A stretch of DNA of 52,245 nt from Clostridiales bacterium (GCA_029007785.1 JAQXIM010000051.1:1-52245); one strand, 5' to 3'. Numbered from the stretch's first letter, positions 34,801-43,878 are shown. Translations and numbers: made by a program. The notes: generated by a model not told the origin, from the letters alone.

Positions 34801-36370
34801 GAGGCGGGTTGGTAACCTGAGCGAACTGCTGCTTAAAATAGGTAAACAAAGGCTGACGACGCTTCGACAGAACAGGAAGAGGGTTATCAGAACCCATGGC
34901 AGCAATGGGCTCCGAACCGGTCTCTGCCATCATCATAATGGAAGTTCTGAACTCCTCATACCTGTATCCAAAGGCTTTCTGAAGACGCGCACGCATCTTT
35001 GTATCGTAATGCTCAACCTTCTCATTGGGGATCTTCAGATCCTGCATCATAATCAGGTTGTTGTCCAGCCATTCACCGAAGGGCTGACGAGTCGCATATT
35101 TGTTCTTCAACTGCTCATCATCTACCAGTACGCCGCGGATGGTGTCTACCAGCAGCATTTTACCGGGACGAAGACGATCTTTGCGGATAATATGCTCTTC
35201 CTGGAGTTCCTCCAGAGCACCTACTTCCGAAGACAGAATCAGCTGATCATCATCAGTGATATAATAACGGGACGGACGCAGACCGTTTCGGTCAAGAACA
35301 GCACCAACAAGATCACCATCCGTAAAAATAATAGAGGCAGGACCATCCCAGGGTTCCATCATCGTTGCGTAATAACGATAGAAATCTTTTTTATCCCTGT
35401 TCATGGTCTTGTCATTGGCCCAGGCTTCCGGAATCGTAATCATAACTGCCAGAGGAAGATCCATTCCATTCATAACCATGAATTCAATGGCATTATCCAG
35501 CATGGCGGAATCGGAACCGCTGTTGTCAATGGCAGGAAGGACCTTATGAAGATCTTTTGCCATAACAGGAGACTCCAGTTTCTCTTCCCGAAGAGCCATC
35601 TTATCCACGTTACCGTTGATGGTATTAATCTCTCCATTATGTACCAGGAAGCGATAAGGATGAGAGCGTTCCCAGCTGGGATTGGTATTGGTACTGAATC
35701 GGGAATGAGTAATACCGATGGCAGAATGGTATTCCTTATCCTGCAGATCTTTATAGAAGTTTCTCAGCTGTCCTACCAGGAACATTCCTTTGTATACAAT
35801 CGTTCGGCTTGACATGGAAACTACATAGGTATTATCGTTACTCTTTTCAAAAACTCGCTTGGCAACATAGAGTTTCCGATCAAAATCGAGTCCTTTCTCC
35901 ACATCTTCAGGCTTCTTCACAAAGCCCTGCCAGATCGAAGGCATGGTACTCAGCGCCTTTTCTCCCAGAATACCGGAAACCACCGGTACTTCTCTCCATG
36001 CAATAAACTCCATGCCCTCCTGCTTTACTACGATTTCAAACATCTTCTGAGCCTGTTTTCTCTGCAGCTCATTCTGAGGGAAGAAGAACATACCAATTCC
36101 GTATTCTCTTTCGCCGCCGAGGTCAATGCCTCTCTTTGCCATTTCCTTACTAAAAAAGTTATGGGAGATCTGAAGCAGAATGCCCACGCCATCACCTGTT
36201 TTGCCGTCAGCATCTTTTCCAGCCCTATGTTCCAGATTTTCAACGATTTTAAGGGTGCGGTCAACTGTTGCATAGCTGGGTCGTCCCTTAATGTCTACGA
36301 TAAGGCCGATACCGCAATTATCATGTTCGAATTCTTTACGATACAGCCCCTGCTGTGCCTGTGTATTCAT
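31820..36370 (-). CDS. gltB: Glutamate synthase large subunit
   Basis: 1516 residues. It makes two glutamates from glutamine and 2-oxoglutarate. A class II amidotransferase domain should begin at Cys19 after pro-peptide cleavage (HDNCGIGLIVD). A central domain and an FMN-barrel domain follow (GEGGQPEERSSYNEKGVYRG; VAGSTGATGAAPRSS), then the 3Fe-4S cysteines in CTMMRLCNLDTCPMG and the C-terminal GXGXG beta-helix. The Shine-Dalgarno AAGGAGG is upstream and a consensus promoter precedes it. The order after icd links 2-oxoglutarate supply to glutamate synthesis. Confidence 0.97.
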   Translation of the reverse strand: MNTQAQQGLYRKEFEHDNCGIGLIVDIKGRPSYATVDRTLKIVENLEHRAGKDADGKTGDGVGILLQISHNFFSKEMAKRGIDLGGEREYGIGMFFFPQNELQRKQAQKMFEIVVKQEGMEFIAWREVPVVSGILGEKALSTMPSIWQGFVKKPEDVEKGLDFDRKLYVAKRVFEKSNDNTYVVSMSSRTIVYKGMFLVGQLRNFYKDLQDKEYHSAIGITHSRFSTNTNPSWERSHPYRFLVHNGEINTINGNVDKMALREEKLESPVMAKDLHKVLPAIDNSGSDSAMLDNAIEFMVMNGMDLPLAVMITIPEAWANDKTMNRDKKDFYRYYATMMEPWDGPASIIFTDGDLVGAVLDRNGLRPSRYYITDDDQLILSSEVGALEELQEEHIIRKDRLRPGKMLLVDTIRGVLVDDEQLKNKYATRQPFGEWLDNNLIMMQDLKIPNEKVEHYDTKMRARLQKAFGYRYEEFRTSIMMMAETGSEPIAAMGSDNPLPVLSKRRQPLFTYFKQQFAQVTNPPLDAIREQIVTSTRVYLGSTGNLLVEKADNCNVLCIDSPILTATDMMKIRAMEAPGIRVETVSILHYKGTKLKQALHNLCSEVDYCYHNGTNIVILSDIGVDENHVAIPSLLAVSAVRQHLIKTQKGSNMSIILESGEPREVHHFATLMGYGAVAIYPYLAHETIYQLVRKDILDKDYYTAVKDYNQAVLNGIVKIASKMGISTLQSYEGAKVFEAVGIDREVADEYFTGTVSRIGGISLKDMDMQMDELHTKAFDPLGLDVDLTLESTGGHKMRSGTEDHLYNPVTIHLLQQACWKGDYELFKKYEESVIGEEREVNLRSLIGIVYPEKGIPLEEVESVDEIVKRFHTGAMSYGSLSPETHEALAVAMNHLGGRSNTGEGGQPEERSSYNEKGVYRGCSIKQVASGRFGVTSHYLVDAQELQIKVAQGAKPGEGGHLPGAKVYPWVAATRNSTPGVGLISPPPHHDIYSIEDLAQLIYDLKNANRDADISVKLVAEAGVGTVAAGVAKAGAEIIVVAGSTGATGAAPRSSIYNAGLPWEVGLSEAHQTLIQNGLRNKVRLETDGKLMTGRDVAVACMLGAEGFGFATAPLVTLGCTMMRLCNLDTCPMGITTQNPELRKNFIGKPEYVENFMRFIAQDLREHMAKLGVHSIDELCGHSEFLKTKKGIGKENPRVNTLQLGPLCIDGIPEDELHFKEGNSFNFELEKTLDSRVLIPAMAESLQTGKKKEITVDVVNTDRTFGTMLGSEVTKKYGNTLPDDTMIIHAKGHGGQSFGAFLPKGITLKLEGDSNDHIGKGLSGGKIIVYPSENSQLVAEDNVIIGNVALYGATGGKIFINGIAGERFCVRNSGATAVVEGVGNHGCEYMTGGVAVILGPTGKNFAAGMSGGVAYVLDMESKLYLNLNKELVYLEMVTDGEDIQCLRELITEHVEATGSEKGKKILADFSAYVPRFRKIIPREYKEMMELAHGYVVNGVEPEIAKNQAFYDRRKKMGV

Positions 36371-36395
36371 AGCCTACCTCCTTGTGTTAGTGTGA

Positions 36396-36424
36396 ATTAT
36401 AATGCCATAACTTTATTTTGTCAA
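36396..36424 (-). promoter_or_regulatory. Consensus promoter of gltBD
   Basis: Minus strand: TTGACA (36419-36424), 17 bases, TATAAT (36396-36401), both perfect, 26 bases before the gltB ATG. This leaves a very short leader, so no attenuator fits; control must act on initiation. Confidence 0.82.
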
Positions 36425-36540
36425 GTTTTTGCCTTAATTAAATTCATTTTCTTATGTGAAATCCTTTTTCATTTGTTTTTATTTATAAGGAGATTCTTTT
36501 TTCTTTGGCACACTGATTCGCTGAATCGTAATAACAATAC

Positions 36541-36572
36541 AAAAGCCCCCGACAGATTACTCTGTCGGGGGC
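36541..36572 (-). terminator. Terminator of icd
   Basis: GCCCCCGACAGA pairs with TCTGTCGGGGGC around GTAA and is followed by TTTT on the minus strand, about 70 bases after the icd stop. Confidence 0.88.
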
Positions 36573-36640
36573 AGAACATACTTGAACATTCATCGCCGGT
36601 ACGAATACAGGACGACCGTTCCTATATTATGCGGTAAATC

Positions 36641-37861
36641 TTACAGCATTTTCTCCAGTCTCTCTCTGATGGACTGAATGAATACAGTGGAGTTAACCTT
36701 CTGAACTTTCTCTTTGTCCATGGTGGTGATCAGAGCCAGGTCTTTGGTCATGATACCATCTTCGATGGTCTGCAGAGTAGCTTTCTCCAGGCAGTTAGCG
36801 AAGTTAACCAGTTCATCAATCTTATCCAGTTCACCACGTTTTCTCAGAGCGCCGGTCCAAGCAAAGATAGTAGCTACGGAGTTGGTAGAAGTCTCTTTGC
36901 CTTCCAGGTGCTGATAGTAATGTCTCTGAACGGTACCATGAGCAGCTTCATACTCATAGTTTCCATCGGGGGATACCAGAACGGAGGTCATCATAGCCAG
37001 AGAACCATAAGCGGTAGCCAACATATCGGACATAACGTCTCCATCGTAGTTCTTGCAAGCCCAGATGTATCCACCTTCAGAACGGATTACACGAGCAACG
37101 ATATCATCGATCAGAGTGTAGAAGTAGGTGATGCCAGCAGCTTCGAATTTCTCTTTGTATTCGGTCTCGAATACTTCAGCGAAAATATCCTTGAAGGTAT
37201 GGTCATACTTCTTGGAGATGGTATCTTTGGTAGCAAACCAAACATCCTGCTTGGTATCCAGAGCATAGTTGAAGCAGCTTCTAGCGAAGGAACGGATAGA
37301 ATTGCATCTGTTATGCATACCCTGGATTACGCCGCCTTCCGGTTCGGTGAACTCCATGATAACTTCTTCCTGTTTGGAACCATCAGCGCCTTCGAATACC
37401 AGTTTAGCGGTACCAGGCTGGAAGCATTTCATTTCTACTCCCTTATAAACATCACCGTAAGCATGACGAGCGATAGTGATGGGTTTGGTCCAGTTCTTTA
37501 CGTAGGGCTCAATACCTTTAACCAGGATAGGAGCACGGAATACAGTACCATCCAGGATAGCACGGATTGTTCCGTTCGGGCTCTTCCACATCTGGGACAG
37601 GTTGTACTCTTCTACACGAGCAGCGTTGGGGGTAATGGTTGCACACTTAACAGCTACACCATACTTCTTGGTTGCGTTAGCAGAATCAACGGTAACCTGA
37701 TCCTTGGTCTCTTCTCTCTTAGGCAGTCCAAGATCATAATATTCAGTCTTCAGATCGATGAAGGGAAGAAGCAGCTCATCTTTGATAACCTGCCACAGTA
37801 CTCTGGTCATCTCATCGCCGTCCATCTCGACCAGCGGTGTAGTCATTTTGATCTTTTCCAT
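36641..37861 (-). CDS. icd: NADP-dependent isocitrate dehydrogenase
   Basis: 406 residues. It oxidises isocitrate to 2-oxoglutarate with CO2 release. It is the eukaryote-like/type II homodimeric form: KSPNGTIRAILDGTVFR, KCATITPNAARVEEY and YEYEAAHGTVQRHYYQH are typical. The start at 37861 (MEKIKMTTPLVEMDGDEM) has AAGGAGG 9 bases upstream. Restricted codon choice, like citF, suggests strong expression. It is separate from gltBD by a terminator but next to it. Confidence 0.96.
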   Translation of the reverse strand: MEKIKMTTPLVEMDGDEMTRVLWQVIKDELLLPFIDLKTEYYDLGLPKREETKDQVTVDSANATKKYGVAVKCATITPNAARVEEYNLSQMWKSPNGTIRAILDGTVFRAPILVKGIEPYVKNWTKPITIARHAYGDVYKGVEMKCFQPGTAKLVFEGADGSKQEEVIMEFTEPEGGVIQGMHNRCNSIRSFARSCFNYALDTKQDVWFATKDTISKKYDHTFKDIFAEVFETEYKEKFEAAGITYFYTLIDDIVARVIRSEGGYIWACKNYDGDVMSDMLATAYGSLAMMTSVLVSPDGNYEYEAAHGTVQRHYYQHLEGKETSTNSVATIFAWTGALRKRGELDKIDELVNFANCLEKATLQTIEDGIMTKDLALITTMDKEKVQKVNSTVFIQSIRERLEKML

Positions 37862-37922
37862 TGGAATCATCCTCCTTAAATCGGGCATAAAGAGATAATA
37901 TATCTGCCCGTAGTATGGTTTG

Positions 37923-37951
37923 ATTATAAGTCACAAAAATATCAATGTCAA
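37923..37951 (-). promoter_or_regulatory. Consensus promoter of icd
   Basis: Minus strand: TTGACA (37946-37951), 17 bases, TATAAT (37923-37928). About 60 bases before the start. Confidence 0.82.
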
Positions 37952-38102
37952 TATAATTCCCTGCGAAAATCCGTCATTTTTCTTAGTTTTTTTATATGAT
38001 TATATTTCATATATTATGTCTCGTATCGAAAAAGCATTCTTTTTCTTGTTTCAGACAAAAACAGAGCTTTTTCATAGCAAATATCAGAATAATTTCTTTG
38101 TT

Positions 38103-39647
38103 TTAATAAATTTGACAAATATTTACGTGATTATAGAAGAAAGACAGAATATCCAGATAAGTATATCCTGCCTGATCCATCCCTTTTGCCCCATCCTGAC
38201 TCATTCCCACACCATGTCCAAAACCTCCGCCGCATATTTTCCAGCCTTCTGTTACTTTCTCCAAATAAAAATATGCACTGGGTAAAATGGACATTCCCTT
38301 GGATTCCGACCCGTCATTCCGAACCAGGGGGCAGGATGTCGATCCCAGAAATCGGCGGATTTTGTCCTGACCTGTCACAGAAAAACTTCCTGTATCACCC
38401 ACAACTTCCAATTCTTCCGCACATCCGCTGGCCGCTCGTTTCGTAACAGAAAGAGACTGAATCGTTCCGATTTGATCCGCTTTCTCACTTCCCAACCATT
38501 CTTTTGTCAGTTCCCCCAAACTTTCTGCGCTTCGCATCGTATTCCATCGAAAATACAGTGCATCCTGATCCCAGCTGGAGGGCTTCCCTTCCAGAAAACG
38601 GCGAAAATCCAGCTCTTCCGAAAGATCGATGACCTGACGGTCTGCATCCTGGGAATGGGCCGCAATCCAGCCGCAGGAATCGGCAGCGCCGCCCCATATG
38701 GAAAAGTCTGCACCATATCCATAGGAAGTGGAATAGTAAAAGGCTTCTGCAATCTGTCCTTCCCATACGAGAACCTGCCCTTTTGTCTCACGGACAGCCA
38801 GGGATGCCTTTTCTCCGTATTCCTGATTATTATAGACCTGACAGGATGTACTATCGTCCACATCTGCTCCATACTTTGTATATTTTTCGCTGCTTTGACC
38901 GCTGCAGCAATAACTTCTGGCACATACAGCCTGAGCCTTTAAGGCTTCCTCTCCATAGGACTCCGGCATTTCTCCGGCAACCACCCGTTCCAGATATGTT
39001 TCCAGAGAGAGGGAATTCACCAAAGCAATGCCATCTTCATAAAGAGCAGCCGTTACTTTTCCCGGGTAATCGGGATGACCGCAGGCCCGATCCACATTGG
39101 GAAAAAGAATTCCTTCTTCTCCATAAAAGGTGACAGAACCATTCCGTTCACGAAGAAATTCCTCTGTCACCTCCACTTCACTTCCCGCTTTCAGAAGTTC
39201 TGCTGAGGATCCATCCGGATTCTCCATAATAAAAGGGCCATCGGAAGTGACCAGGACTTTTTCATGAAGAAGGGAGCGATAATCCGACGTTTTGATCAGG
39301 ACACGGATTTCCGGCGAGCCATCTGACAAAAGCTGTCGGCTCAGCCGATAGGAAGAAAAATTTCCCGTCTCCACTGATATTCCTCCCCACTCATTATCTC
39401 TTTGATAGGATTCTTCCAGTACGTCTTCCCGGAAAGAACCTGTGCTGCCTTGTGCTGCAGGATTCTCCGTCTTTTCCTCTTCAGACATTTCCTCTGCCCA
39501 TAAACCGCAGCATTCTGCACTTTCCGCCATTTCCCGGGTAATCCCTGCTTTCTCCCACACTGTCTGGGACTTTTCTCTGTGGATCAATGTCACCAGCATC
39601 AGAGCAGCCAGTCCCACGATGAATCCCAACCTGGCTTTCCGTCTCAT
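38103..39647 (-). CDS. SpoIID/LytB-domain protein
   Basis: 514 residues from the ATG at 39647 (GGAGG upstream). The N-terminal membrane anchor or signal is RLGFIVGLAALMLVTLI. The SpoIID domain lies centrally: SLETYLERVVAGEMPESYG with the likely catalytic Glu, EALKAQAVCARSY, YYSTSYGYGADFSIWGG, and the C-terminal FGHGVGMSQDGAKGMDQAGY. SpoIID is a lytic transglycosylase that thins septal peptidoglycan during engulfment; paralogues act in vegetative wall turnover. The long N-terminal extension rich in Glu/Ser is more than B. subtilis SpoIID has, so this may be a paralogue rather than SpoIID itself. Confidence 0.85.
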   Translation of the reverse strand: MRRKARLGFIVGLAALMLVTLIHREKSQTVWEKAGITREMAESAECCGLWAEEMSEEEKTENPAAQGSTGSFREDVLEESYQRDNEWGGISVETGNFSSYRLSRQLLSDGSPEIRVLIKTSDYRSLLHEKVLVTSDGPFIMENPDGSSAELLKAGSEVEVTEEFLRERNGSVTFYGEEGILFPNVDRACGHPDYPGKVTAALYEDGIALVNSLSLETYLERVVAGEMPESYGEEALKAQAVCARSYCCSGQSSEKYTKYGADVDDSTSCQVYNNQEYGEKASLAVRETKGQVLVWEGQIAEAFYYSTSYGYGADFSIWGGAADSCGWIAAHSQDADRQVIDLSEELDFRRFLEGKPSSWDQDALYFRWNTMRSAESLGELTKEWLGSEKADQIGTIQSLSVTKRAASGCAEELEVVGDTGSFSVTGQDKIRRFLGSTSCPLVRNDGSESKGMSILPSAYFYLEKVTEGWKICGGGFGHGVGMSQDGAKGMDQAGYTYLDILSFFYNHVNICQIY

Positions 39648-39793
39648 ATTTCCTCCGAAAAACATTATTCCAGGCGTCTGCCTCTTAACCCCCGATCAAG
39701 GGACTTGTCCGCCTGTTCTTCCAATAATGTATGATCGGAGTTGTATTTTTAACACAACTTCACTCTTCCTGTTTTCAACAGCTTTTGACCAGC

Positions 39794-39822
39794 AAAAAAT
39801 CCACTCCTGAAAAAGTCAGGAT
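39794..39822 (-). terminator. Second, weaker terminator after the structured RNA
   Basis: Minus strand: TCCTGA, loop CTTTT, TCAGGA, then GTGGATTTTTT. It follows the stronger UUCG-loop terminator by about 12 bases. Confidence 0.55.
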
Positions 39823-39833
39823 TTTTCGCAACG

Positions 39834-39859
39834 AAAAAAGGAAGCCGAAGCTTCCTTTT
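39834..39859 (-). terminator. Terminator of the structured RNA
   Basis: Minus strand: AAGGAAGC, UUCG tetraloop, GCTTCCTT, then TTTT. A textbook factor-independent terminator immediately after the RNA. Confidence 0.9.
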
Positions 39860-40033
39860 CCTCCAGAATGCCGTCCCCGCTTTTGAGTCCTAGCAGAGCT
39901 AGGTGGGTAACCGCAGCCGTTCTTCAGCCTTCCACTGACAAATGGTGGCCTGACATCCAACCGGCGATATAGGAATCCCGTAAATCAAAATGTAGGTTCA
40001 AAATAACAAGGTAACGTACATCCCAGAATATGC
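39858..40033 (-). ncRNA. ssrS: Structured RNA, probably 6S RNA (SsrS)
   Basis: About 175 nt, no credible ORF. Long closing stem: GGGAUGU-CGU near the 5' end pairs with ACGGCAUUCU at the 3' end, then CCUUGU with GCGGGG, UUUUGA with UCAAAA, and CCUA with UAGG. Next comes a large open bubble. A terminal arm pairs GCCG..UU with AACGGC and ends in CCAC/GUGG. A hairpin CCUAGCUCUGCUAGG can form in the 3' side of the bubble. The closing stem GAUGU.CG / CGGCAUU echoes the conserved closing stem of E. coli 6S RNA, which binds the sigma-70 holoenzyme. The main alternative is another conserved clostridial RNA such as the raiA motif. A terminator follows directly; the promoter is not clear. It accounts for much of the gap 39648-40179. 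Confidence 0.68.
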
Positions 40034-40034
40034 G

Positions 40035-40070
40035 AAAACAGATGCAATTTCTCATGTTCATCTCTGTTTT
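40035..40070 (-). terminator. Hairpin after the deo operon
   Basis: Minus strand: AAAACAGAGATG and CATCTGTTTT around a 14-base loop, with a partial T-run; about 110 bases after the pdp stop and just before the structured RNA. Confidence 0.5.
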
Positions 40071-40179
40071 CTTATCATTTCCAAATTGAAGTTTTTCATT
40101 CGAAAAATTTTTTCCAATCTTTGCAGGAACCATTCTATTTTTCCCGCATCACAGTTCGTAGTATAGCACAGATTTCTCA

Positions 40180-41493
40180 TCACGACAAGGGATTTTTGAT
40201 AATCGAGTAGATCAAAGGTTCCCCCTTTGGCTTCATGTCATCGAAGGAAAGGCTGTCTAACAAGCGTTTTTCCGCAGGATTTTTTCTGCTTTCATCAGAG
40301 TAAAAGAATTCAGCCAAAGGATCTCCCGGCACAACATAATCCCCGCATTTTTTATATAGAAGGATTCCGGCGCCATAATCCAACACATCTGTTTTGCATT
40401 GACGGCCTGCTCCCAAAATCATGGACGCCATGCCGATACCTTCCGCATTCATCTCTGTCAGATACCCTTTTTCCTTTGATCTGACTGTATAGCGGAATGC
40501 GGCTGAGGGAAGTCTTTCCGGATCCTCCACAACAAGAGGATCTCCTCCCTGAATCCGAATCATTTCTTTCAGTTTTTCCAGGGCAGCTCCGCTTTTCAGG
40601 GCATTCTTTACCACCTGCATACTTTCTTTCTCGTCTGCACAACCGCAAAGAATCAGCATCCGGGAAGCCAGGGCCAGACATACCTCCGTCAAATCTTTCG
40701 GTCCGCGTCCTTTGAGAACTTCAATGGCTTCCTTCACTTCCAGTGCATTTCCAACGGCATTTCCCAAGGGGATATTCATATTGGAAATTACTGCTTCCAT
40801 TTTCCGTCCGGCCCGTGTACCTATGTGTACCATTAACTCTGCCAGAATTGCTGCTTCCTTTGGTGATTTCATAAAAGCACCGCTTCCGGTTTTCACATCC
40901 AGAAGAATCGCATCGCTTCCTGCTGCCAGCTTCTTACTCATAATAGAAGAAGCAATGAGGGGAATACAGTCCACCGTGGCAGTGACATCTCTCAGTGCAT
41001 ATATTTTCTTATCCGCAGGCACCAGATTTCCCGACTGACCGATTACACTGAGACCGCAGGTTTCTACCGCATGAAAGAATTCTTCTCTCGTCAGGGCAGT
41101 CTGAAAACCGGGAATGGATTCCAGCTTATCAATGGTTCCTCCCGTATGTCCCAGACCGCGGCCAGACATTTTCGCCACTTTTCCTCCACAGGCAGCCACC
41201 AGGGGAGCAACAATCAGCGTAGTCTTGTCGCCAACGCCTCCCGTACTGTGCTTATCCACTTTGCATCCGGAAATGGCAGATAAATCCATGGTATCGCCGG
41301 AATGTTCCATCTCCATGGTAAGTTCAAAGGTTTCTTCCTCTGTCATTCCCCGGAAACAAATGGCCATGAGCATTGCTGCCATCTGATAATCCGGAATCTC
41401 CCCTTCCACGAAACCCATAACCATGTCATGAATTTCCTCATGACTCAGGGACTCACCGCGTTTCTTCTTCTCAATCAACTCATACATTCTCAT
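40180..41493 (-). CDS. pdp: Pyrimidine-nucleoside phosphorylase
   Basis: 437 residues. It splits thymidine, uridine or deoxyuridine with phosphate into base and (deoxy)ribose-1-phosphate. The signature SGRGLGHTGGTIDKLESIPG and the phosphate loop KHSTGGVGDKTTL are present. GGGAG lies 6 bases before the ATG. Last gene of the deoB-deoC-cdd-pdp operon, whose products feed deoxyribose-1-phosphate to DeoB and DeoC. It could equally be named deoA. Confidence 0.95.
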   Translation of the reverse strand: MRMYELIEKKKRGESLSHEEIHDMVMGFVEGEIPDYQMAAMLMAICFRGMTEEETFELTMEMEHSGDTMDLSAISGCKVDKHSTGGVGDKTTLIVAPLVAACGGKVAKMSGRGLGHTGGTIDKLESIPGFQTALTREEFFHAVETCGLSVIGQSGNLVPADKKIYALRDVTATVDCIPLIASSIMSKKLAAGSDAILLDVKTGSGAFMKSPKEAAILAELMVHIGTRAGRKMEAVISNMNIPLGNAVGNALEVKEAIEVLKGRGPKDLTEVCLALASRMLILCGCADEKESMQVVKNALKSGAALEKLKEMIRIQGGDPLVVEDPERLPSAAFRYTVRSKEKGYLTEMNAEGIGMASMILGAGRQCKTDVLDYGAGILLYKKCGDYVVPGDPLAEFFYSDESRKNPAEKRLLDSLSFDDMKPKGEPLIYSIIKNPLS

Positions 41494-41532
41494 AAATTAT
41501 CTCCCTGCCGCCGACAGCTGCTCTTCGGATGT

Positions 41533-41943
41533 TCAACAGCTCATATCTTCTGCTGTAAAAGCTCCGGGATTCAGTTCTTTTAAGGAGTAACGATAAATGG
41601 TTCCGTCCGGTTTTCCCAGGATAACAGAAAAATCCGGGCTGCAGAACTCTGACATCACTTGCCTGCAGATACCACAGGGAAATACCGCTTCCGTCCACAC
41701 ACCCTGAGGACCGCCGACTATGGCAATTTTTCGAAATTTTCGTTCTCCTTCGCTGACTGCCTTGAAGACAGCTGTTCTCTCTGCACAATTTGTCGCTCCA
41801 AAAGACGCATTTTCCACATTACACCCCGTAAATATTCTGCCGTTCTCTGTCTCCAGAGCAGCTCCTACCTGAAAATGTGAATAGGGTGCATAGGCATTTT
41901 CCATGGCTTTCGCAGCAGCCTGAATTAACTCTCTGTCTTCCAT
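41533..41943 (-). CDS. cdd: Cytidine deaminase
   Basis: 136 residues, the tetrameric zinc form. The catalytic motif CNVENASFGATNCAERTAVF includes Cys and Glu; the second zinc pair is PCGICRQVMSEF. It converts (deoxy)cytidine to (deoxy)uridine, a substrate for the adjacent pyrimidine-nucleoside phosphorylase. Upstream AAGGTGGAG is the ribosome-binding site. Confidence 0.96.
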   Translation of the reverse strand: MEDRELIQAAAKAMENAYAPYSHFQVGAALETENGRIFTGCNVENASFGATNCAERTAVFKAVSEGERKFRKIAIVGGPQGVWTEAVFPCGICRQVMSEFCSPDFSVILGKPDGTIYRYSLKELNPGAFTAEDMSC

Positions 41944-41970
41944 GACTCCACCTTCTTTTCCGATTCTTAT

Positions 41971-42621
41971 CTATTTCTGTTCTGCCAGTTTTACCAGTCT
42001 GCTGGTCCCCAGTCTGGATGCTCCGCACTCCATCAGAGCCTTGGCATCTTCAAAAGAAGAAATTCCGCCGGCCGCTTTGATCTGTACTCCCTCACCAATC
42101 TGTTCAGCAAACAGCCGAACGTCCTCACAGGTTGCTCCTCCCCTGGAAAATCCCGTGGAGGTTTTGATAAAATCAGCACCGGCCCTGGTCACCGCCCGAC
42201 ACAGGGCAATTTTTTCCGACTCGCTGAGCAAACATGCCTCCACAATTACTTTCAGAGTATGATCTCCGCAGGCTTTTTTCAGTTCGCGTATTTCCTCTTC
42301 CACCTGTTCAAAGAGACCATCCTTCACCCATCCCAGGTTCACCACCATATCAATTTCATCCGCTCCGTTATTCAAAGCATCCTTTGTTTCAAAAACTTTA
42401 GAGGCAGTTGTCTGATATCCGTTGGGGAATCCAATCACCGTACATATTCTGACAGAATCACCCTTTCGTTCTTTTGCCTGTCTGACATAGGAGGGCGGAA
42501 TGCAGACAGAAGCCGTTTCCCATTTTTCTCCCTGGTCTAAAATCCGACAAATCTCTTCCCATGTAGCTGTCACTGTCAGTAAAGTATGATCTACCGCACT
42601 TAATATTTTTTTCTGATCCAT
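41971..42621 (-). CDS. deoC: Deoxyribose-phosphate aldolase
   Basis: 216 residues from the ATG at 42621, set by AGGAG 7 bases upstream; the longer frame to 42861 runs back into deoB. Class I aldolase that cleaves deoxyribose-5-phosphate to acetaldehyde and glyceraldehyde-3-phosphate. [15 protein letters not shown], the Schiff-base Lys in [15 protein letters not shown] and [15 protein letters not shown] are diagnostic. Confidence 0.96.
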   Translation of the reverse strand: MDQKKILSAVDHTLLTVTATWEEICRILDQGEKWETASVCIPPSYVRQAKERKGDSVRICTVIGFPNGYQTTASKVFETKDALNNGADEIDMVVNLGWVKDGLFEQVEEEIRELKKACGDHTLKVIVEACLLSESEKIALCRAVTRAGADFIKTSTGFSRGGATCEDVRLFAEQIGEGVQIKAAGGISSFEDAKALMECGASRLGTSRLVKLAEQK

Positions 42622-42658
42622 TGTATGTCTCCTATTTCCTGCTGAGAACAACAGTTTT

Positions 42659-43828
42659 TTATTTACCAATCTCTTTCCAGAAACCTTCTCCGGCAATTGA
42701 TTTGTCATCCAGTCCAAAAACCTGCAGGATAGTGCTTCCCAGATCAGCAAAGCTATGTCTCGTTCCCAGATTTGTTCCCTCCTGAAGCATATTTCCGTAC
42801 ATAACAAGGGGCACATACTCCCTGGAATGATCCGTAGAGGGAGTGGAAGGATCGCAGCCATGATCTGCCGTGATCATCAAAATATCTTCCTCTCTCATTT
42901 TTGCCGTCAGTTCCGGCAGTCTTCTATCAAAATAAGAAAGTGCCTGGGCATAACCATCCACATCATTTCGGTGACCATATATCATATCAAAATCCACCAA
43001 ATTGGTAAAAACAAGTCCTTCAAAATCCCGGTCCATATACTCCAGAGTTCTGTCAATTCCCTCTGCATTTCCTGAAGTGTAAACATACTCATTCATACCA
43101 CGGCCGGCAAAAATATCATGTATTTTTCCCACAGCCAGTACAGTTTTCCCTTGTCTCACCAGGACATCCAGCATGGTATCACCCGGCGGTTCCAGAGAAA
43201 AATCATGTCGATGGGAGGTTCGCTGGAAATCTCCCGGCGTTCCGATAAAAGGACGGGCAATCACACGTCCGACACCCCATTCTCCCTGACAGATTTCCCG
43301 GGCGATCCGACAGTACCGATACAATTCTTCCGGGGGAACGAGATCTTCGTGGGCCGCAATCTGAAGAACACTGTCGGCTGAAGTATATACAATCAGCTTC
43401 CCTGTTGACAGGTGTTCTTCACCGAAATCCTGAATGACCTGGGTACCCGAGTAAGGTCGATTGCATAGAATGCCCCGACCGGTTCGCGCCTCCAATTCCC
43501 GAAGCAATGATTCAGGAAAGCCTTCCGGGAAAGTAGGCATGGGTTTTTCTGAAACAACACCTGCCAGTTCCCAATGACCTGTCGTCGTATCCTTTCCCTG
43601 GGAACGTTCACTAAGACGGGCAATCACTCCTGAAAAATCATCGACGCCCGGCTGCGCTGTCACCCCATCAATATTGAAAAGTCCCATTTTTTTCATATTG
43701 GGCATGGCAAAGTTCTTTCCTTTTGCTGCTGCCGAAAGTGTGTCACTGCCCTCATCGCCAAATGCAGCTGCATCCGGCATCTCTCCTATTCCAAAACTAT
43801 CCAGAACAATTAAGAAAACTCTCTTCAT
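42659..43828 (-). CDS. deoB: Phosphopentomutase
   Basis: 389 residues from the ATG at 43828 (GGGAG upstream). Metal-dependent alkaline-phosphatase-superfamily enzyme that interconverts (deoxy)ribose-1- and -5-phosphate. Motifs: [19 protein letters not shown], the phosphothreonine region [13 protein letters not shown], and [17 protein letters not shown]. First gene of the operon, so the four enzymes form a complete salvage path from (deoxy)cytidine to glycolysis. Confidence 0.96.
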   Translation of the reverse strand: MKRVFLIVLDSFGIGEMPDAAAFGDEGSDTLSAAAKGKNFAMPNMKKMGLFNIDGVTAQPGVDDFSGVIARLSERSQGKDTTTGHWELAGVVSEKPMPTFPEGFPESLLRELEARTGRGILCNRPYSGTQVIQDFGEEHLSTGKLIVYTSADSVLQIAAHEDLVPPEELYRYCRIAREICQGEWGVGRVIARPFIGTPGDFQRTSHRHDFSLEPPGDTMLDVLVRQGKTVLAVGKIHDIFAGRGMNEYVYTSGNAEGIDRTLEYMDRDFEGLVFTNLVDFDMIYGHRNDVDGYAQALSYFDRRLPELTAKMREEDILMITADHGCDPSTPSTDHSREYVPLVMYGNMLQEGTNLGTRHSFADLGSTILQVFGLDDKSIAGEGFWKEIGK

Positions 43829-43878
43829 TATCTCATCTCCCTGCATGGATACGATATCATGATCTGGTAAAACATATG

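Noticed and set aside
39775-40133. Two short minus-strand ORFs between the SpoIID-like gene and pdp
   Set aside because: They lie across the structured RNA and its terminators; their codons follow the stem sequences, not a protein.
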